In this document: in pieces, positions 1 to 12,800 of the stretch
How the letters are laid out: the number at the start of each line of letters is the position of its first letter
Numbering within the stretch: the first letter of the stretch is position 1
Translations under genes and position numbers: made by a program
Notes under the pieces: model-generated
Told to the model about the DNA's origin: nothing
Databases searched by the model: none
Seen by the model: only the letters and a program-made list of their open reading frames with translations
Assembly (NCBI GenBank): GCA_019722365.1
Contig: JADFUC010001995.1
Span: 1,364,001-1,428,000, forward strand
Direction of reading: 5' to 3'
Length of the DNA: 64,000 bases
Origin: Lithospermum erythrorhizon
Lineage: Eukaryota; Streptophyta; Magnoliopsida; Boraginales; Boraginaceae

Positions 1-496
1 CTAACCCAAATTTTCCATACAAATCCACAAGAGTACTGCTGATGAAGCAATCTTCAGATCGACCCTCCTTAAATACACGGCAATGTAACATCTTAGCCCC
101 CACGACATCATAAATATCGACGCATAATTTAAACAATCCCGTATAGGTAATGCGATCAGGCTTCACATTTCCCTCCAGCATTACCCTGAAACATGCAAAA
201 CCAATACCTCTGTTAATACTCGATATCGAACAGATTAAGTTGTTATAAAAAACAACATCCCTCTTGGGCATTTCTTCAAACAGCTTGAAAGCATTACAAA
301 ATTCTTGAATTTTAACGTAGTATGTGAATAGTTGGTAATGCAATGATGATGCATTCTTGCGTGCTTTTGTCATGAGGGCATGTATAACTTTGCCATAATG
401 GAGAAGGCCATTTTGAGGTAAATTATTGAGGTTCTTGAAGATATATAATAGGGACTGAGAGCTGAGTTGCGTTGGGTTGTTCAGTAGACATCTCAT
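1..496 (-). CDS. Pentatricopeptide repeat (PPR) protein, N-terminal part, cut by window edge
   Basis: An open frame of 165 codons begins at the ATG at 496 and remains open to base 1, so the rest of the gene lies outside the window. An in-frame TGA lies about 20 bases upstream of this ATG. The peptide has the repeat pattern of plant PPR proteins: FKLFEEMPKRDVVFYNNLI, then MLEGNVKPDRITYTGLFKLC, then a segment ending TLVDLYGKFG. The mix of 'P-x-R-D-V-V' and 'K-P-D-R-I-T-Y' repeats is typical of the PLS subfamily, whose members bind organellar RNA and often guide C-to-U editing. The C-terminal E/DYW domains that would settle this are outside the window. Organelle targeting is expected for the family; I cannot judge the transit peptide with confidence. 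Confidence 0.85.
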   Translation of the reverse strand, partial: MRCLLNNPTQLSSQSLLYIFKNLNNLPQNGLLHYGKVIHALMTKARKNASSLHYQLFTYYVKIQEFCNAFKLFEEMPKRDVVFYNNLICSISSINRGIGFACFRVMLEGNVKPDRITYTGLFKLCVDIYDVVGAKMLHCRVFKEGRSEDCFISSTLVDLYGKFGL

Positions 497-2770
497 GAGA
501 GATAAATCGGAGAGTTTGAGTCAATTAATGGTTACTTTTATTACTCCATTTTTATAGTCACGACTGAGTATCAACCAAAAATTGCTAAATCCACCATTCA
601 ACATCAACATCAATATATGCACTGTATCTAAGATGTATACGAAGTGCGTTCGTTTAAAAATTAACTACATGTATACATACATGCAATTTTTAAAAAGGCT
701 TGAGTCTTAATGGTTTTTTAGAGCGAGAAGGGAGTCGGATCTTGTGATATGAGATATTATATTCGAAGTTGAAACAAAAGTCCCGGCAAAATTAAATCTA
801 CTTATTCGCCGTTTAAGTTAATTAAGATTTTGGAATTGTGTGTCGAGGGATTTGACCATAAATTAATTTGTATTTACTAATCCAAAATATATAATTAATA
901 TCATTAAATTTGTTTTTTTAAAATATTTTCACAATATTATTTTGTAATTTTTAATAATATCACATCTGAAAATAATTGATGATTAAAATTATTAATACCG
1001 AAAGTGAGAAATTTAATTGATTTGAATTGGAAATAGTAGTTCACAATGAGAAGCGTAGGTATTATTTTGATTTATTCATTTATATACAAAGAAGAAAGAA
1101 AAATTTCAGAACTTCATTATTTAGATCCAAAAGCCCATACACATTATTGATTAGACCAATAAACTGGTTGGATATGTCTCATTTAGATAAGAGAGTTAAT
1201 TGGATCGATCAAAATCAAGTATTATGTGATCGGAGTTTGACCTAAACTAAAACTCTAATGCCATTTGAGCAATTCAAAAGGCCTTGAGGAAATAAAATAA
1301 ATTTCTTCTCCTCTAGCTCTAGGGTGAATCTCTTTTGTGGGAGAAGAAATAATTTTATTCTATGATTTTCTTCAATATCGAGTTTCAATCTTAGTATTTG
1401 AACAATTAGGATTCAGATCCTTATTGGTGTGGATTTCTTTTGGAGGCACTACACATGAAGTGCTGGAAACTTCACAAAGGTTTATCACTTTTGCCGCACT
1501 ATAAAATATATGATATTTAATATTATATTATGTATTTAAACTTGATTATAAATAGCAACATAACTCGATGATCTACCAATGTTGATGTTTCATGAAGATT
1601 GACAAAATGAAGCAGATAGTCAAAGCTTCGACACAAAAATGAAACATTGATTAAACTGAATTGTAATAAATATTTCAGTAATATATTATATGCAATCAAT
1701 CGAATTATATATTATAACAATAAGTCTCAAAAGAGATTATCAATATAATCAATATTTTCCATCTTCATCAACAAAATAGCATACCCCACACCCCACGACC
1801 CGACCGTGCGCCTATCGATAAAATTGATAACAAAATTCTGAAGCCTGAGGCGTAGAGCAGTGGAAAGTAGCAAAGGTGATTGAAATTGGAATGTCACCGG
1901 CAATAGTAGGTTCGAATCAGGTGTGAAAGTAATATTTTGTTGAAATATTACTTGAGAATAGGCTTGGCGTTCTTTGATTCTGGCCATTCAGGCCAAGGCA
2001 TAGAAGATGGGAGGTCAGGCACCCTCACCAAAATAAGATTTACAAAGGAAAAACATCTAAGCAAATAAACAAAACGCAGGCGTATAACGCAATTATACAA
2101 CAACAATAGGGACCATCTTAAATCTTTGTTGTTCTCCTCACATTCTTTTGCTATTTTGCCCCCAATCTTTCAGGTACGTCTCTCTATCTTCCCTTTTTCT
2201 TTTCCAATGTCCCCAATTTTTCAATTATGTATCTCTATCCTCGTTTCCCCATGACCCCAATTTTCAATTTTCTTTTAAGCCAAGTCCCTCTTCTATTTTT
2301 TTTTCATATCTCTTAAAACGAAAAAACTAAATAATACTCCCACTATTCCAAAAAGATGGTCTACTTTTGAATATCGATAATTAATTATCAAAGTTCTTTT
2401 ATATATGTACTTTTCGATTAATATGATAATTTTGATTCAAATCAAATTTATATGTATCCGACTATAAAATTTGTTAATTTTCAGTATAGGTATTTCGGAA
2501 TACAATTTCAATTTTTTTTTTCACAATAAGTTTCTCAATTCATTTGATGAATTTTCATTCCCGCCAAAAAACAAACACTAAATTACTATTCTATGTCTAA
2601 CTGAAAATCTCAAACCTAGACAAACATCAAATGGAAAAAACATTTCTTTAATGATTAATATCCTAAGCCAACAAAACACACATAATTTTTTCACATGTTT
2701 TTTTAATTTGTCATATTTTATATTTTTATATAGTGTATTGTATGATTTTTTTAGGGTTTTGAAAAATCAA
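497..2770. other. Intergenic, AT-rich, no gene recognised
   Basis: This separates the divergent PPR and ARID genes. Short open frames (for example 1027-1245 and 1727-1987) have no recognisable protein features and low-complexity composition. A tRNA-like repeat lies near 1845-1935. The stretch just upstream of the ARID gene (2100-2330) is pyrimidine-rich and could hold its 5' leader, but no clear TATA box can be assigned. Confidence 0.5.
1845..1935 (+). repeat. Possible tRNA-derived SINE fragment
   Basis: The stretch has a box A-like GAGCAGTGGAAAG and, about 60 bases on, a box B-like GGTTCGAATCA, the spacing and order of an internal RNA polymerase III promoter. It cannot fold as a whole tRNA from what I see. 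No poly-A tail or target duplication is obvious, so it is an old fragment at best. Confidence 0.35.
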
Positions 2771-5212
2771 ATGGAAGAATTATCAAAATCAGATTTTGAT
2801 GACATGGGTTTGAAAAATATCACAAAAATTGAACCATGTTGGAATTTTGAAAAGAATATAAAATGTAATAAGAAGCTTGGAGGAATTTTTGTTAGGTTTT
2901 TGTCATTGCTTTATAGAGAAGTTTATGGGGATTTCGTACTTAGGCCAATGCCACCTGTTATTGGTGCTGGTGAAAATGTGGATTTGTTGAGGTTGTTTTT
3001 TGCTGTTAGGGAGAGAGGTGGGTATGATGAGGTGTCGAAAAACGGGGTGTGGAGTTTAGTTGCTAGGGAATGTGGGTATGGTTCAAGTGTCATAGCGAGT
3101 TTGAAGTTGGTTTATGTTAAGTATTTGGATGTGTTGAATAGGTGGTTGGAGAAGATTGAGGCTAAAGGCGGGGTTAATGGGACGTTTTCGGGGATTGGTA
3201 GCGTGTTGATGGAGTTGGAGCCTGGGTTTAAGGGGTTATTGATTGAGATTTTGGAGAAGGAGAAGGAAAAGGGTTGTTTTGATGATGAGGTGAAATGTGT
3301 GTTGGATTTTGAGGAAAATGTAAAGGTATGTTGTGGTGTGGAGATTAACGGGGCGTGTGAAACGAAAGAAAGGATAAAGAATGTTGTTGAGCATGGTGTA
3401 GTATCTGGTGGTATGGATGGAGAATTCAAAGCTTTTGTAAACAATAGTAGCAATGCTTTTGAGGATTTTAATATTATCGATTGTGACGATGATGAAGAGG
3501 TTAAGGAAATTGATTCGGTTGGGTTGAGTGAGGTCAAGGAGAATTATTCTGGTTGGAAAAGAAAACGAGGGTGTTATTCTAGTATGTTGAAATGGATGAG
3601 GGGTGTTGCTAAAGATCCGAGGAATCGAGTATTTGGACCTCTACCAGAAAGGTCTACGTGGAAGTCTTATGGAAATGACCATATGTGGAAGCAGGTTTTA
3701 TCTGTTCGTGAAGAGATGTTCTTGAAAATTCATTCATCCATTCGGGAGGTACATTTTTTCAATTTTGTAGATGTACCATTCCTCGTTATTGGTGTGGATT
3801 GTATCATCTGAAAATATATGTATTGAGCATTGAGAGATCATAAAGTTTACATAACCGGCCTTATAGCACGGATGCATCTCTTAATACTAAGAGGAGATCA
3901 AGATGCAAGACCCTGCCTTTTCCTTCTATGTCTTCATAGCGTTTGAACATATATTACTAGAATCTTTTTGGACCATTAGCCCATTATAGAGAGATGCACT
4001 GATGTTCCATATTTCCATATTTGCTCTTTGTATTCGACAGAATTGGTGCTATGTTTGATAACCAAATCCATATGACAAGTTACATAGGTTTGGTAACGTT
4101 TGGTAAACTTAGAAGTATTTATGGTATTTGTTTGAAGTAGTCACCTCTTTCTTTTGATGATTATCATTGTCATATAGACTTCCAAGTATGGCTAATTGTT
4201 GATCACCTGTCTGACACAGTTAAATATCAAATTCAAGCTATTTTGATTGGTTAAGATGAGATTTACCATCAAAGTGACCTCTAAACCAGATTGAAGTGAT
4301 ACTCGTATGTTTATGTTTAAGAGTTTAGTAAGATCTTTATAGTCCATGCAAATAGAACTCACCTGGTTTGTTTCACTAGTAACGGACTTTTGGGTTTAGA
4401 ATACTTATTCAAACTGTGTTTTAATTCATGTATTGCAGAATAGGCAAATGCATCCTATCATGTATGAGGATTCCACCACAAGGTGCAGCGCAAGAGTGGC
4501 TTCTGTTAAAGAATCCCGCAGAAAGTATGAGGGAAAGAGTATTGACGATAGGTCTGACTCAAGCACCGATTCTAAGGATGATTTCTGGGTTGATAGATAC
4601 TCTCAGGAGCCAGCTTTGATTGGGCGAGAGTACCAAGCAGAGGTCCTGAAATGGGGAGAAGGAACTGACGTAAGTGATTTGAATTTTTTGGGTACACAAA
4701 TATTTCCACTTGAAGCAAACCAGCAAAATAAATATCTAATCGAAAGAGAACGTGTTGGAAAAGGGAGACATGATACTTGTGGTTGTCCGTCCCCTGGATC
4801 ACTAGAATGTGTCAGGTTCCACATTTGTGAAAAAAGAAAAAGGGTGAAATTTGAGCTTGGCCCAGCCTTTTACCAATGGAACTTTGATGTAATGGGTGAG
4901 GAAGTCAGACTTTCATGGACAAGAGAAGAAGGAAAGAAATTTCAGCAAATAGTGAAGACAAACCCCTTCTCTGAAGGTCTGTGTTTTTGGGATGAGCTTG
5001 TTAAGGCCTTCCCTAGTAAAAACAGGACTGCTCTTGTGAGTTACTACTTTAACGTCTTCCTTATAGAACGTAGAGGCTATCAGAACAGGGCAACCCCAAA
5101 TTTAATCGACAGTGATGATGATGAAGCAGAATTAGGCACAGAGGCTGTGAAACAATACATTCCTGGTTCTGTATTCTGTTCTCCAAAAAAGGTCGAGTCA
5201 CTGCCAGGATAA
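2771..5212 (+). CDS. ARID-ELM2-SANT domain nuclear protein (ARID1/ARID2-like)
   Basis: Two exons, 2771-3748 and 4439-5212, join in phase 0 across a GT..AG intron and give 583 residues. The start at 2771 (MEELSKSDF) was chosen over the in-frame ATG at 2651 because the intervening 40 codons are hydrophobic, AT-rich and look like leader sequence. Residues about 36-125 form an ARID/BRIGHT DNA-binding domain (RPMPPVIGAGENVDL, ERGGYDEVSKNGVWSLVA). Residues about 383-425 match an ELM2 domain (REYQAEVLKWGEGTDVSD), and about 484-545 a Myb/SANT domain (LSWTREEGKKFQQIV, then ALVSYYFNVFLIERR). This domain order and length match the plant ARID1/ARID2 proteins, AT-rich-DNA-binding nuclear regulators; ELM2-SANT modules usually contact histone deacetylases. 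Acidic linker residues occur after the ARID and near the C-terminus (DSDDDEAE). No break is seen. Confidence 0.92.
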
Positions 5213-6887
5213 TGGTTGAAGACATTTTGCACAAAATATTTGCTCAGAAAGTAAAAGATAGCTCTATTTGGTGATCTGACCACACTAGCAATTTCCTATA
5301 ACCCATGTTGATTGCTGGTTATTTCATGATATCGGATTCCTACACTATTAATGTTTGCAATTGCGACACTCGGAAAATGAGAAAATTATTTCCCATTTTA
5401 GTTTTGTGATGTTGCAGAGTTCAACACTTATACTTTTGGTGTTTTGATGACTTGTAAAAATCAAATTTTATCAATCTTTAACGGAAATCTCCTTGTTAGG
5501 ATATATGTCGATTTCTATAGGCTATAGCCTATTCTGCAAATGGGAGATGGGGCTAAAACCATTCTAAAATTAAACATACTCCAATATCAAATTGAGCCTA
5601 AAATCATTTCTAAAATTCAAGGAAGCCATGATAATAATTGGAGGACTGCTTAATTAATACCTTCATGATTGAATAACAATAATATATATTGGAAACACGA
5701 ATATTATTCCTAAACTATGTTACATTAGGTTGAAGCATGGAGTCCACAAACAATAATCTATAGTGTTAGTCCCCCTTCATACGGCAGGTAATGTCATGAT
5801 ACAATAAGATAAATAATTTGCAATACAAGTCTGATATACTAGTATTCATGTAATCAATTATTAAGACACTGATAGCACTTGGATTTTCAATAATTGGGGC
5901 CATTGTAATTACCCTCATTAAATATGAATCTCGCTGTGCACATGACATATTTAAGGTCGGAGCATTAGATCACCTAAACTGTATGTGTTATCTAATGTTG
6001 ACACATATACACATGGCATTTTGTTATCAAGAAAATGAGAAATTATATTTCATGAGTTGAGTTTAAGTCCATCATACTACTCGAATAGGTACTCGTTTCG
6101 GCCCGACATCTTATTATTAAATTGATCTCAAACTCGGCCCCTGAATCCTGACTCGACTTGTTCAAGTTCTGAACTATTGCACCACTAATGCTATAAGCAC
6201 CACTGGTGCTATAAGCACACTCCAAACAGTATCCATGATTGGAGTGAAATTATTATTTCAATCCCCTATTTATAAATATAATGTTTGAGGAAGTTTCATT
6301 AAGAAGTAAAACAATCATTTCATTGATCTTAAACACTGTGTTTCAGTGTGCTTATACCACTCAGCAACACATCAACCCAAATAGACAGCTACCAAGATCC
6401 CAAAGTTACTTTGTTCTACTCCGTGTATGTCACGCCTAGAATCCTCAGTAGTCCATCTATGCAATCATCACCTAAGAAATTGTTCTCAACTTTTAGCTTA
6501 TGCTCTCATGAATCCCTTATAAACTTCAATAAAGTTGGTTAGAATTAATCAATTTCATCTACATGATTAAAAAAAAAAAATTATCATTCGAGCAGGATCG
6601 AACATTCTGTTAGAATTCGATCTAACCTAAAATTGAGATTCAAACTTATAATTTTCAAACTTGATTCAAACTACATTGAATGAAACTTTAATCAAACTTT
6701 TTAAACCGAACTCATCGACTACATAGACCTCAATGGAGACTGAAGCGTATCATGCTAGATACTTCACCTCTATCTTCTCGAAGGTCTATATTACTGTGTA
6801 TTAAACACACTTCAGCTTTTCTCCTACATTTTCCTCTAAACAATAACTCATCATTAATTTATACTCCTTCCAATAATCAATAACAAA
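5213..6887. other. Intergenic between ARID and E2 genes
   Basis: No gene recognised. Around 6175-6220 the phrase GCACCACTGGTGCTATAAGC is repeated imperfectly, and the stretch 6090-6720 has repeat-like composition rich in TCGA words, but clear ends of an element are not visible. The last 60 bases should hold the 5' leader of the E2 gene. Confidence 0.45.
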
Positions 6888-9800
6888 ATGTCTTCACCAA
6901 GCAAGCGCAGAGAAATGGACTTGATGAAACTGTATACTTCAAAAACCAAATTATTTCAAGATTATTATCTCTTTAATTAGTTATGTTTATTCAAGCAAAT
7001 GGGTTGTTTTCATATGTTAATTTTATGTTTTATATATGGATATGTGAAATATATAGGATGATGAGTGATTACAAGGTGGAGTTGATCAATGAAGACATGC
7101 ACCAATTCTTTGTCCACTTCAATGGCCCAACTGATAGTATACTTTCATTTCCTCATCCCAAGATTCAATATTTATATGTTTATTAATTCGCAATGGTGTT
7201 CAAGTTGTTGGAGTAGGTTAGCTCGTGAGGTCATGAGTTCGATTACTGATTTTCATTCTATTGCGTCAGAAATTTAATCAGTGCGCACTCAAAGGATAGT
7301 GCCGCGGGTCCCCGTTTAAAAAAAATTTATACTCCATTATTGTTAAAAAGATTTAATCTTTATGAATATTTGGGATGTTTTAGTTTCTGGTCTATGTTTT
7401 GAATTTCTGCTGATTCTACTTTTTTGATAAGTAATTTCTGGTAATTCTATTATTGATTATAAAATTTTCAATTTTTTTGCCGAATCTCTTATATAAAAAG
7501 TTCGTTTAGCTTCTTAGCTTATGATGAAATTGGGATATTAGTATTTGGCTGAGGTTTTTGTCCCAGCTTCTAAACAAATTTACTCCAAAAGACTCCAACT
7601 TGACTACAATTTTTCTTAATTATGTGAAAATTATTGCATGACTGAGTGAATTTGTTGGTATATGCTAGATTTTTTTGAAGATTCTGTTTGTAGAATATTT
7701 TTTTTAGTTTTCATACTATTAATCTTAAAAATGGCAGGTCTTTATGTTGGAGGTGTGTGGAAAGTCATAGTGGAATTGCCAGATGCTTATCCTTACAAAT
7801 CTCCATCAATTGGCTTTGTTAATAAGCTTTACCATCCAAATATTGATGAGATGTGAGTAGCTTACTAGCTTAGTAGTCCCTCTAATCCAATCCAAAATGA
7901 TTGTCGTTTTTATAAATCGAGGTGGAGTTTTGACCATCAACTACTAATTATTCTTTATTCTACTCATAATAAATATGAAATTTATATAGTTAGATTTGTC
8001 TTTGAAAAGGGTTTCATAATATTATTTTTAGTTTAATATTAATTGATGGTCAAACCACACCTCTATTTCTAAAACGACATTCATTTTGGATTGGAGGTAG
8101 TATTTGCTAATGCATTTGAGAGAGAGCTTACTAGTTTTCTTAGTTTTGCTGAGTACCCAAACATCATACAATTTTCAGGTCAGGCTCAGTTTGCTTGGAT
8201 GTTATCAATCAAACTTGGAGCCCCATGTTTGGTAACATTTGTTGATTTGCCATTTGGGATTGATAAATTTGTTCTCATATTCTCATCCAACAATTTATGA
8301 GTTTTGTAGATTTGGTAAATATATTTGAGAGTCTTTTCTCCCTTATTTGCTCTTGTATCGAACCTCGACCGTTGAATGGAGGCTGCGGTGATGATGCGTA
8401 ATGGGAACTACATATGAACAAAAGGTTAAAGGTATATGATGTATAATTCTCCATATATTTTTTGTATTATGTAAGGTAAAGATTTTAAGGATCGTCTAGA
8501 TTCGAATGGAGTCACATTCGAATGATGAAAATAATTTTTGTTTAAATAAAATGAAACTTTTATTTGTATTGAATTAAAAACCTTAAAGTAAAACTTAAAA
8601 TTTATAACAAAATAAAAATTTATGATAGGATACATGAATTAAAAAGGAACAAAATCTTAAGCGTAAAGAAAAATGCGTAAACTCTGACAAAAGAATAAAG
8701 TCGTAAGAAGACTCGAACTCACATAATGACTTTTTTTGCATACCATATTTGCAATTACAAAACTTTAATTCTGATTTCATAATATATAAAATATTAGGCG
8801 CCTACTAGTTTGGGACCACAATGCGAAAGACGCTTGAGCGCCCTGGCGGGCACGAAGATCTTGTTCTTAATGTTTGTTATTTGTAGTATAAACATTGAGA
8901 ATAAGCAATATATGAGAGAATAATCTATTGTATTAAAATAGATGAAGAGTGTTATATTTATACACTATTAATCTTATCTGAAATTTGTTAATTAAGGAAA
9001 AGAATTAGAATGCAATATTTATAAAATCAATTACACTGCATCTATAAAATCGAGACAATTAAGTAAAGAATATTCTAATTTATACTACAAAATCTCCACA
9101 TAATGATTATATTTATTACACTTCCCTTTTTCAATTTGAATGAGTAGATGTTGAAGTCGAGCTTTGTAGAAAAATATTATATTGTTTCTACGATAATAAT
9201 CACTTTTGTAAAGGAATATCGCTAATTGTTGTCCGGTAGGAACATGAGAATGGCTTAATAATCTTTCTTTAGATTTTCTCTTTGATGAAATTGTCGATCA
9301 AACCTACCTGCATCGCTTTTGTTCGTCGTGTTGAGCGGGATTGTGAGCTATATTGATTCTTTGATTGATTTAGCCATGATAAAGTTGGATTGGTCATCGA
9401 ATTCGAGGCCGAGGATTCTTGGCCCATATTAGCACTAGCTAATTCATCCTGAAACTCCATTGTCCCGTTCTTACATGCTCGAGGCTTGACTTTCTTGCTG
9501 GCTTCTGGCTTGGCGTTACAACTTGCTGGCTTGCCGTAGCAACTTGAAGTTTCCACAGGACCCGAGGTGCGATATCACGAGGTAGGATCGTCTATTGAGC
9601 ACCTTGATCGCGTCAGTAAAACTTTTTATCGTTACATCTTGAGCTTCTTGTAGAGCAAACCACTTTTGCACAGTCTTTTGCTTTAAATACTTTAGAATTA
9701 CATAACTGACATCGAGATGACTACGACATGGGTAGATGCGTATCTTGACTCATGAGTATTTGCGAAGGCAGTAATAGCCGAGATTACGGTGTGTGAGAGG

Positions 9801-12800
9801 TATATGAGTTTCCCTACTAATTTTGGTATCTTTACGTTACATCGTGGGTTAAAAGCCGAAGCGTTACATGCTTTTGTTTTCGAGTTCTGTTGGGTCTTAC
9901 TTGATTTGCACTCTATGACCACATGCTGCTTTTAAGTAGATCCAGTGTACTTTCTTTTGTGATACCCGATATTCCTGGCTTATTCTTTTGCAAGTTTCAT
10001 CCCCCGAGAAATACTTTAACGTACCTAAATCTTTGACTTCAAATTCTTGTGCTAGATGCTTACGTGTATGGAATTTACCTTCATTACACATAACAATGAT
10101 ATAAATCAGCATTACACAATCTAGTTTATTACTTTGTGTGTTTGATGAGCAATGGTGTGATAACTGGCAGATTGCTTTATGCGTACTGATCTTTTTGCTG
10201 GAGAATCCCTTCAAACCCGAGCTACGGGTGATTCTTTAAACCGTATAGTGATTTTGAAGCTTGCGGCGTTTCGCATTGGCCGGGAGGTTGTATCGTATAT
10301 ACTTGCTGACTCTCCGTTTAGGAAAGCATTTCTTATGTAGTTGGTGAAGTTCCCGGTCAGATTAGGCTGCGAGAGATAAGTAAAATCTGAGCAGGTGTTT
10401 AACTTTGCGAGGGCAAAGGGTTTGAAGTTAATCCGTATGTTTGGTGAACCCTTTTACTGACGATGCAAAGAACTTTTGTATCTGTCTATTTTCAATGCTT
10501 GCATTTATGTTCATTTTATGCTTTACGTTTGAAGCTGCGAGCTTTCTTGTCTTGAGGTAGGATTGAGTGATGTCGAAGTTTGGTTCTTTTACAGCAGAAC
10601 TTTCATGCTATTCACACAAATCTCTCCCGTTCCGGGTCATGTGCACTTTTTGAATATCCAGGGTAATGATATTAGATAAACTATGATAAAATGAAATTTA
10701 AAAGACAAATTGGTAGCAGCTTCAAATTTTTCGCGATTGGATATGCAGTTACGGTTTTAACTCACGAGGCGATAGGAGCCATCGAGATCATTTTTGTGGA
10801 GTTCAACGGCTGGCTCGAGGCCTCTTGATTATGTTGTAAATTGTGTCGTTTCTCCCCAGTATAGACTTAGAATTGAGGGGATATTCGAGTTTTTTCATTT
10901 TTGAGTCTCGCTTGGGAGTGATGTCGTGGGTTAGTTATTTTAAGGGTCTATAGTTCGTATAACCAACATCCTTGGTTTGTCCAAATTTTCTAAATTTTGA
11001 TGTATGGTAGAATTGATAGGGACATTTAATCCGCTTGGAGTTTTGACTTGATAGTCTTTATCTCACTGAAGGCGAAAATAGAGAGAATTTTTAGAAAAGG
11101 TCGCTTTGTCATTGTGAGACAAAGATTTGTTTGGTTTGAGGGCAAAGCATGATACCACTTTTTGAGTAGAAGAATATCAGTAAGCTTGTTTTTAGTAGAG
11201 CGGGGATGAGAGTTTCGGCGGTGGGTGTATGTATGTCTTATGGCGATGCAATACGAGTTTTTTAAAGGGAGGTTCTAGAAATTATGAGGATATTTGAACT
11301 CGAGTAAAAGAAGCTAGGTGTTTTTAAAACTTCAAAATAGACTCGAGTAGGTTTATTAAATAACGTGGTAAAACGTCGTCATGAAGTATTTACATCATGA
11401 AGTAAGCGAGGAAACACGTGCAACTTTCCGATAAATGGAGATTTTTACGTTCGGCTTGACCCGTTTTGTTGCAGGGTGCGTACTCTGTAGCGAGCTTTGA
11501 TGTATAATGCCATGATCGTAAAAAGTTGTTTAAGGTAAGAGTTAAAAAATTCGATTTACCGTGCTCAGTCACGAACAATTTTTATGGGGGAGGTTTGAAA
11601 TTGAGTTTGAATCATTCTGCGAAATTTTTTTTTAAAACTCTCAGCATCACATCGGCTTTGTTTTTAAAAGGTAAACCCGAGTGCCACGAGTGTGATGGTA
11701 AAAGTGACAAACCATGATGTCCGTTTGAGTATCGTTAATTTTAGAGGGCCCACAGCAGTGTATGAATAATAGAGGAAACGGACTTCGTGGGGTGATAGCT
11801 TCTTTAGGGAGGGTGGAGCAGGTATGTTTCTGGTAATGAGATATCACGTTGAATATGCATATTATCGTATGAACATAATTGAGGAATAATTTTTGTAAAT
11901 CTTTGAAAGCTGGTGCTTAGTCGATAATGCCGTAATAAAAGTAGCCGTAATCAATGAATTAAAAAGCACACGAAGATATTCGGAAATGCGAGATAATAAT
12001 AAGCATAATTAAGAGAATTTAAATGTTCATTAAAAAGAGCCAAAAGATAAATACCGAACCTAGAATTTACTTGATAAATAACACGATATTCGATCTGAAA
12101 GGTGTTCGCTTAGAATTGGGAGTAAGCGAGAAAGCGATACAATTATTATCTGGAGTCGATTGCTAAGCAGATATTAAATTACAATTAGTGCAGGACAAAT
12201 GAGAAACATTTTTAAAATCAAATTTTTAGATATTATAATATCCTCACTTTAATTATTATGGAAAACCATTAGCTACTTTAAATGACCATTGCTCGATTTC
12301 TACTCCGGCAACTTAGGGTTACTGCGGAAAATGGTTCAAATTGCTATCTTTATCGTTAAATGCCGTCCCTACCTTTCTACAGCACGTAAGCTTGCGGCGT
12401 TTCGTTCCGTAAGTCGATTTTGCACTATGCCTTTTTTATTTCCCCAGTGATGATGATTAATCTTAGGGGAATGAGAATTGGGGAAAAAGAAAGTAAATAG
12501 AGATAAATTCGAAGTCATATGCTTTCATTCGCCCGCTTGCTCGATTATCCATTTGGGTAAAGTTAGAGGTGATATTACGGTTTAGCGACGAGCACGAGGC
12601 TCGCCGATGATAGTGATAGCGACCGGTATGTGAAGATGTCTTGAATACATTCCGATTGTTCACTTCTTTGAGGGAATTGAGGTGTTGCGGAACTCGCTTT
12701 TGCTTTATCGCATTTCGTTGCAGTGTATCCACGAGGTTTTGAATTCCGCTCGGCTGTTTATTAAGCCTGGTAACATTCGCCGGAGAAGTTTCGCATCGCG

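Noticed and set aside
1027..1245. 72-codon open frame
   Set aside because: No features, no splice or promoter context, composition like the AT-rich flanks.
2651..2770. Upstream ATG extending the ARID protein by 40 residues
   Set aside because: The extension is hydrophobic and Phe-rich with leader-like composition; the ATG at 2771 starts family-like sequence.
3112..3537. 141-codon minus-strand open frame
   Set aside because: It lies antisense to the ARID gene exon 1, is Ser/Thr/Pro low-complexity, and is a by-product of that coding sequence.
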